Shown: piece by piece, positions 60,095-64,000 of the stretch
Layout of the letters: every line of letters starts with the position of its first letter
How positions within the stretch are numbered: the first letter of the stretch is position 1
DNA from: an uncultured Victivallales bacterium
GTDB taxonomy: Bacteria > Verrucomicrobiota > Lentisphaeria > Oligosphaerales > JAFGRS01
Assembly (NCBI GenBank): GCA_903837355.1
Contig: CAILUI010000249.1
Coordinates: 1-64,000 of the forward strand
Length of the DNA stretch: 64,000 nucleotides
Direction of reading: 5' to 3'
Notes under the pieces: model-generated
What the model was told of the DNA's origin: nothing
Seen by the model: only the letters and a program-made list of their open reading frames with translations
Databases searched by the model: none
Translations under genes and position numbers: made by a program

Positions 60095-61315
60095 TCAGAA
60101 GGCCGGCTTGTCCGGGGTGGGCACGTCGGTCAGCGTGACCGGCTGCGCAACGGGAGCGAGGGCCTGGGGGGTGACTTTGTGGTGTCCGCCGTAGAAGATG
60201 CCGGGGCCCGAGATGGCGTTGCCCTGAATCAGAATGTTCCTCGCCTCAGCGCCGATCCACATGCCGCGACGCGGGGCCTTGGCGGGGGCCGAGAAGATCG
60301 TGTTGCCCACGATCGTGACATCCTCGTGGCCGTGATCGTCCTTGTACGTCTCGCGGTTCGGTGGCGTGAGCCAGATGCCGGCGCGGACAAACCAGGTCGC
60401 CTCCGGGTCACGGATTTCCCGGTCGTTGGCTACGGTATTCCCGCTGATGGTGATGCGCTTGCAGGCGTAGAACAGCGAGATGCCTCCATTCTCGCAGTTG
60501 CGCACCGAGTTGCCGGTGATGACGCTGTCCTGGCACCACTCCAGGTCCAGGCCCACGTCGTTGGCGCCATCCACGATGTTGCCGGACATGACGACCCGCC
60601 GACCGCCCGCGCCCCAAATGGCCCCGCCTCCCCCGTTCTTCACGTAGTTGTTGGCGAAGATGAGATCCTCGCTGGCCAGCGTTTGCCACTGCCAGTTACC
60701 CCAGAACTGGATGCCGTGGAGACGGGCGTCAACAACCGTGTTACCGAGCACCTTGACGCGGTTCGAGAACGTCAGGCTAACGCCCATGCCCACCTTCCGG
60801 AACTCACATCCTCGGATCGTCAGGTCGTCGCCGTGGTCCGCCAACACGCAAGCGCGATCGCAGGCCGTAACGACGACGGAGTCCACCAGGCAGCCGCTGG
60901 CGTTGCGGATCTCGATCATCCCGTCGTTGGTCTCTCCCGTCTTGACGCCGGCTCCGTCAATGGCCAGGTCGCGCACCTGCGCCCCGGCGGCCAGGCGCAG
61001 GAGCACGGCCGTGCCCGGCGCGGGCTTGAGGATAGTGCCCCGGCCGTCGCCGCAGAGCGCCACGTTCGGAGGAACGTCCAGGGGTTCGGGGCCGAGAAGG
61101 TAGGTTCCACCGGGGACATGCACCCGCGACGCGGCCGAGGTCAAGGCGCGGCGGAAGGCCGCCGAATCATCCTTCACGCCGTCCCCTACCGCACCTAGGG
61201 AGCGGACGTTGCACGCGGGCGGAGTCTCCTGGGCCGCGGCCACCCACGGCGCGACTGCCAGGAATGCCAGAGCGCCCAAGCCGCCGTGAAGCAACTGCGC
61301 GAACCGCGTCATCAT
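60095..61315 (-). CDS. secreted right-handed beta-helix protein (pectate-lyase fold)
   Basis: 406-residue exported protein; signal LLHGGLGALAFLAVAPWVAA. An opening of the pectate lyase superfamily (CNVRSLGAVGDGVKDDSAAF then RRAL, VHVPGGTYLLGPEPLDV) is followed by parallel beta-helix rungs: IRGCEFRKVGMGVSLTFSNR, VVMSGNIVDGANDVGLDLEW, SVITGNSVRNCENGGISLFY, ITISGNTVANDREI and VTIVGNTIF. Such proteins are polysaccharide lyases, epimerases or binding proteins; catalytic residues cannot be assigned by eye. The frame continues upstream of 61315 in the antisense of the next gene, which is not coding. Confidence 0.8.
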   Translation of the reverse strand: MMTRFAQLLHGGLGALAFLAVAPWVAAAQETPPACNVRSLGAVGDGVKDDSAAFRRALTSAASRVHVPGGTYLLGPEPLDVPPNVALCGDGRGTILKPAPGTAVLLRLAAGAQVRDLAIDGAGVKTGETNDGMIEIRNASGCLVDSVVVTACDRACVLADHGDDLTIRGCEFRKVGMGVSLTFSNRVKVLGNTVVDARLHGIQFWGNWQWQTLASEDLIFANNYVKNGGGGAIWGAGGRRVVMSGNIVDGANDVGLDLEWCQDSVITGNSVRNCENGGISLFYACKRITISGNTVANDREIRDPEATWFVRAGIWLTPPNRETYKDDHGHEDVTIVGNTIFSAPAKAPRRGMWIGAEARNILIQGNAISGPGIFYGGHHKVTPQALAPVAQPVTLTDVPTPDKPAF

Positions 61316-61465
61316 ATACCCCCCCCTACCCTTGCTGCAGGCGGCGATTGCAGCGGCCGCACCCGTGCGATACACTACCCTGTCTGGCCCCTGCCGGCGC
61401 GCTCGCGCTCCCAGGGCGTCCGACCTTCGCCCGTCGCAGCCACGCAGACAGGAAGGTGTCGAGGC

Positions 61466-62839
61466 ATGAGTACCATCACCCGCCGGAACTGGTCCCGCCA
61501 ACCCTGGCTCCTCATCGATCAGGGGATGCTCGACGTCGAGAAGCAACAGTGCCTCGACGAGGGGCGCGAGTTCGGCCGGCTCGAAGCGGAGTTCGTCGCC
61601 CTGAAGGCCCTCGATCTCGCCGTGGAGACGAACCAGCGCCGGGCCGAAGCCTTCCTGGACGATACGCAGGAGCTGCCCCTGGTCCCCGGCACCCCGCAGC
61701 GCGAGCCGTCCGATCTGGCGGGGATTCGCGCCGAACGGCCGACAGCAGGGGCGCTGCGAGCCTGCGCACTGACCGACGCCGAACTCCGCGAGAAGGCCTT
61801 GGGGGCCTGGTTGGGCCGGTCCTGCGGCTGCCTGCTCGGGAAGCCGGCCGAGGGCCGCCGCAGCGCGCAGATCCGCCGCTACCTGGAGGCCCAGGGGCGC
61901 TGGCCGCTCGACCGCTACTTCTCGCTGCAGGCCGCCCCGGAACTCGCCCAGGAGTGCGGCTTCCCCGTCGCCTGGCCGGCCCTGTTCGAGGAGGGCATCA
62001 CCTGCATGGTGGAGGATGACGACACCAACTACACCGCCACCGGCCTGGCGGTCGTCAAGCAGTGCGGCGCAGGCTTCACGCCGGACGATGTGGCGCGCTT
62101 CTGGCTGAGCAATATCCCGATCCTCCACGTCTGCACGGCTGAGCGCATCGCCTACAAGAACCTGGTCGATGGCGTGCCGCCGCCGCAGTCGGCCAGTTTC
62201 CGCAATGTCTACCGGGAGTGGATCGGGGCGCAGATCCGCGCCGACTTCTTCGGCTACGTCAACCCCGGATGCCCGGAACGGGCCGCCGAGTTCGCCTGGC
62301 GCGATGCCGCCATCAGCCACGTCAAGAATGGCATCTACGGCGAGATGTGGGTGGCGGCCATGCTGGCGGCAGCCTATGTCGCGGACGATATCGAGACCGT
62401 GATCCGGGCCGGGCTGGCCCAGATTCCGGCCAGCAGCCGCCTGACCCAGGCCGTCCTGCACACCCTCGACCTGCACCGCGCCGGCCACACTTACGAGCAG
62501 GCCCTCGCCGATCTGCGCACGCGCTGGGACGAGAGCCGCGGCCACGACTGGTGCCACACCATCAGCAATGCCGAGATCGTGGCGATTGCTCTGCTGTGGG
62601 GCGCCAAGGACTACGGCAGGACCATCTGCTACGCCGTCATGCCGGGCTTTGACACCGACTGCAATGGCGCCACGGCCGGCAGTGTCCTCGGACTCATCCT
62701 CGGGGCTGCCGCTCTGCCCAGTGCCTGGACTCGCCCCCTCAACGACACCCTCCTGACCGGCGTGGCCGGCTACCACCGGGTCTCGCTCGCACAAATGGCC
62801 GACGAGACCGTCCAACTCGCCCGTAAGATCGCCGGCTGA
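61466..62839 (+). CDS. ADP-ribosylglycohydrolase-family protein
   Basis: 457-residue protein. After an N-terminal extension of about 115 residues comes the ADP-ribosylglycohydrolase fold. EKALGAWLGRSCGCLLGKPA opens it, EDDDTNYTATGLAVV holds the first metal-binding acids, and MPGFDTDCNGATAGSVLGLI holds the second (DTD). Known members remove ADP-ribose from proteins or DNA using two Mg ions. Members with this extension in sugar-degradation loci of PVC bacteria have no proven role. GGAAGG lies 9 bases before ATG 61466. The gene runs beside the GH36/NPCBM gene, 52 bp apart. Confidence 0.8.
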   Translation: MSTITRRNWSRQPWLLIDQGMLDVEKQQCLDEGREFGRLEAEFVALKALDLAVETNQRRAEAFLDDTQELPLVPGTPQREPSDLAGIRAERPTAGALRACALTDAELREKALGAWLGRSCGCLLGKPAEGRRSAQIRRYLEAQGRWPLDRYFSLQAAPELAQECGFPVAWPALFEEGITCMVEDDDTNYTATGLAVVKQCGAGFTPDDVARFWLSNIPILHVCTAERIAYKNLVDGVPPPQSASFRNVYREWIGAQIRADFFGYVNPGCPERAAEFAWRDAAISHVKNGIYGEMWVAAMLAAAYVADDIETVIRAGLAQIPASSRLTQAVLHTLDLHRAGHTYEQALADLRTRWDESRGHDWCHTISNAEIVAIALLWGAKDYGRTICYAVMPGFDTDCNGATAGSVLGLILGAAALPSAWTRPLNDTLLTGVAGYHRVSLAQMADETVQLARKIAG

Positions 62840-62891
62840 CCCCCGACTCCAGCCTGAGCGCGATCTGCCCAAACCGCTGAGACGCCTAACC

Positions 62892-64000
62892 ATGAGTCCG
62901 TTCCCGATGCTGACCACCCTGTTCCTGCCGATGCTGGCCTTGCCGGCGGTCGCGGCCGCGCTGCCGGAGGAAGTCCCCGTGGCCCGTGCCTGGGCGCAAC
63001 GGGCCTTCCTCGGGCGAACCGACACGGCCCCACCAGCGCCCGGCCTGGAACTGCGCCGACAGGACTACGACGCCCTGGGACTGGCCCGGTCGTCGCGCCT
63101 CGGGCCCCTGCAGATCGGCCAGCAGCGCTACGAACACGGCCTCGGCACGCATGCGGTCAGCGAGATCCGGGTGCTCCTGCCGCGCCCGGGTCGCCAGTTC
63201 CAGGCCGAGGCCGGCGTTGACTTCGGCTGGCCGGGCAGTGTCGCCTTCGTGGTTGAGCTGGCCGGCAAGCCGGTCTTCACGTCCGACGTTCGCCGGGTCG
63301 ACTCCCCGCCGTTGCCGATCGCGGTCGACCTGGCCGGAGCCACGGAGTTCACCCTGCGCGTGACCGACGGCGGCGACGGCCCCAGCTCGGATCACGCCAA
63401 CTGGGCCGATGCCGCGGTCACGCTCGCGGACGGCACCCGGCTCTGGCTGGACGAATTGCCGGTGCGTGGCACCGGCACGCTGGCAGACGCCCTGCCGTTC
63501 TCCTTTGTCTATGGCGGCCAGCCCGCCGCCGCGCTCCTGGCCTCCTGGGCGCGGACCGAGGCGGTGGCCGACGCGCCGGCCGGGCTGCAGCGTTACACGC
63601 TCACCTACACCGACCCCGCCAGCGGCCTCGAGGTCGCCTGTGACCTGACCTTGGGCGTCGATCTGCCCACGATCGAGTGGGTCCTGCGCTTCCGCAACAC
63701 CGGCGCGGCCGACACGCCGCTGCTCGAGGACATCCGGGCGCTGGACCTGGCGCTCGCCGTGCCGCCGGGCGCCGCGGTCACCCTGCATCACTCCCGCGGC
63801 AGCACCTGCCAGGGAACCGACTTCCTGCCCGTCGCCGCCGCGCTGGCGGCCCCCGGCGAGCTCAGCCTGGCCCCTACTGGCGGCCGCTCGTCGGACGGCG
63901 TGCTGCCCTTCTTCAACCTCGAGTGGGAGCGCGGCGGCATCGCGGCTGCGGTGGGCTGGTCCGGCCAGTGGGCGTTGCGGGCCCAGCGCGACGCCAGCAA
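62892..64000 (+). CDS. secreted NPCBM-domain GH36-like alpha-galactosidase, 3' end beyond window
   Basis: An open frame from ATG 62892 runs past the right edge without a stop (at least 369 codons). Signal peptide: PMLTTLFLPMLALPAVAAAL. An NPCBM domain occupies about 45-165 (LGPLQIGQQRYEHGLGTHAV then SEIRVLLP, FQAEAGVDFGWPG). The N-terminal beta-sandwich typical of GH36 then begins (SFVYGGQPAAALLASWA, LTYTDPASGLEVACDLTLG, LPFFNLEWERGGIAAAVGWS). The catalytic barrel would lie outside the window. A long minus-strand frame over the same DNA is an antisense artefact. Combination of NPCBM and GH36 is a known layout in gut and soil bacteria. Confidence 0.75.
   Translation, partial: MSPFPMLTTLFLPMLALPAVAAALPEEVPVARAWAQRAFLGRTDTAPPAPGLELRRQDYDALGLARSSRLGPLQIGQQRYEHGLGTHAVSEIRVLLPRPGRQFQAEAGVDFGWPGSVAFVVELAGKPVFTSDVRRVDSPPLPIAVDLAGATEFTLRVTDGGDGPSSDHANWADAAVTLADGTRLWLDELPVRGTGTLADALPFSFVYGGQPAAALLASWARTEAVADAPAGLQRYTLTYTDPASGLEVACDLTLGVDLPTIEWVLRFRNTGAADTPLLEDIRALDLALAVPPGAAVTLHHSRGSTCQGTDFLPVAAALAAPGELSLAPTGGRSSDGVLPFFNLEWERGGIAAAVGWSGQWALRAQRDAS

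Noticed and set aside
62886-63791. 301-codon minus-strand frame near the right edge
   Set aside because: The plus strand encodes a signal peptide, an NPCBM domain and a GH36-like start without a stop; the minus frame is the shadow.

Overview
The window is high-GC DNA from a Gram-negative bacterium. LpxA, a TonB-like protein, lipoproteins and many signal peptides imply an outer membrane. A chromosome-type backbone is present: tyrS, lpxA, rplU, rpmA, secG, yajC, a fused secDF and two tRNAs. The GreA homologue carries a very long N-terminal extension of the kind known in Chlamydiae. SecD and SecF are one polypeptide, and there are two HzsA-related multidomain proteins. With the richness in secreted glycoside hydrolases this points to the PVC group (Lentisphaerota, Kiritimatiellota, Verrucomicrobiota or Planctomycetota). 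That placement is inference; I cannot name a genus.

Layout. 0.3-10.9 kb: secreted or cytosolic carbohydrate-active proteins (GH140-like, two clan GH-D/propeller type enzymes, a GH29-like fucosidase, a ceramidase-like protein and a membrane-anchored PHP phosphoesterase), with a fossil tail of a TolB-like protein between two of them. 10.9-11.9 kb: decayed DNA with fragments of an IS91-type transposase and of cysD, then tRNA-Leu(CAG). 12.2-31.6 kb: housekeeping block (secG, HPr, GH78, rplU, tyrS, lpxA, GH116, rpmA, GreA-like, a SecD-P1-like lipoprotein, an NtrC-type regulator, yajC, secDF, thiE, a PurO-like cyclohydrolase, an ACT protein). 31.7-40.6 kb: rhaA with a PHP-domain partner, an HzsA-related protein behind a TonB-like gene, and an FAD oxidoreductase. 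40.75-45.97 kb: tRNA-Gln(TTG) followed by an island of toxin-antitoxin modules, two intact and at least four with broken toxins. 45.9-64 kb: a second HzsA-related protein, then a polysaccharide-degradation cluster (aldo-keto reductase, cupin, GH39-like, GH16, UroD-like, heparinase-type lyase, DeoC, beta-helix protein, ADP-ribosylglycohydrolase family protein, and a GH36/NPCBM protein that runs off the end).

How the parts work together. The sugar genes suggest scavenging of rhamnose-, fucose-, galactose- and uronate-containing polymers: secreted hydrolases and lyases release sugars, and rhaA, the aldo-keto reductase and deoC could process products inside the cell. secG, yajC and secDF serve export of that secretome.

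The most notable non-coding find is a 175-bp mobile element present twice (34523-34697 and 48924-49098). The copies differ at two positions. Each has 12-bp perfect terminal inverted repeats and a perfect 9-bp target duplication, with different duplicated sequences at the two sites. Each lies 137 bp upstream of a minus-strand start codon and creates a misleading N-terminal reading-frame extension.
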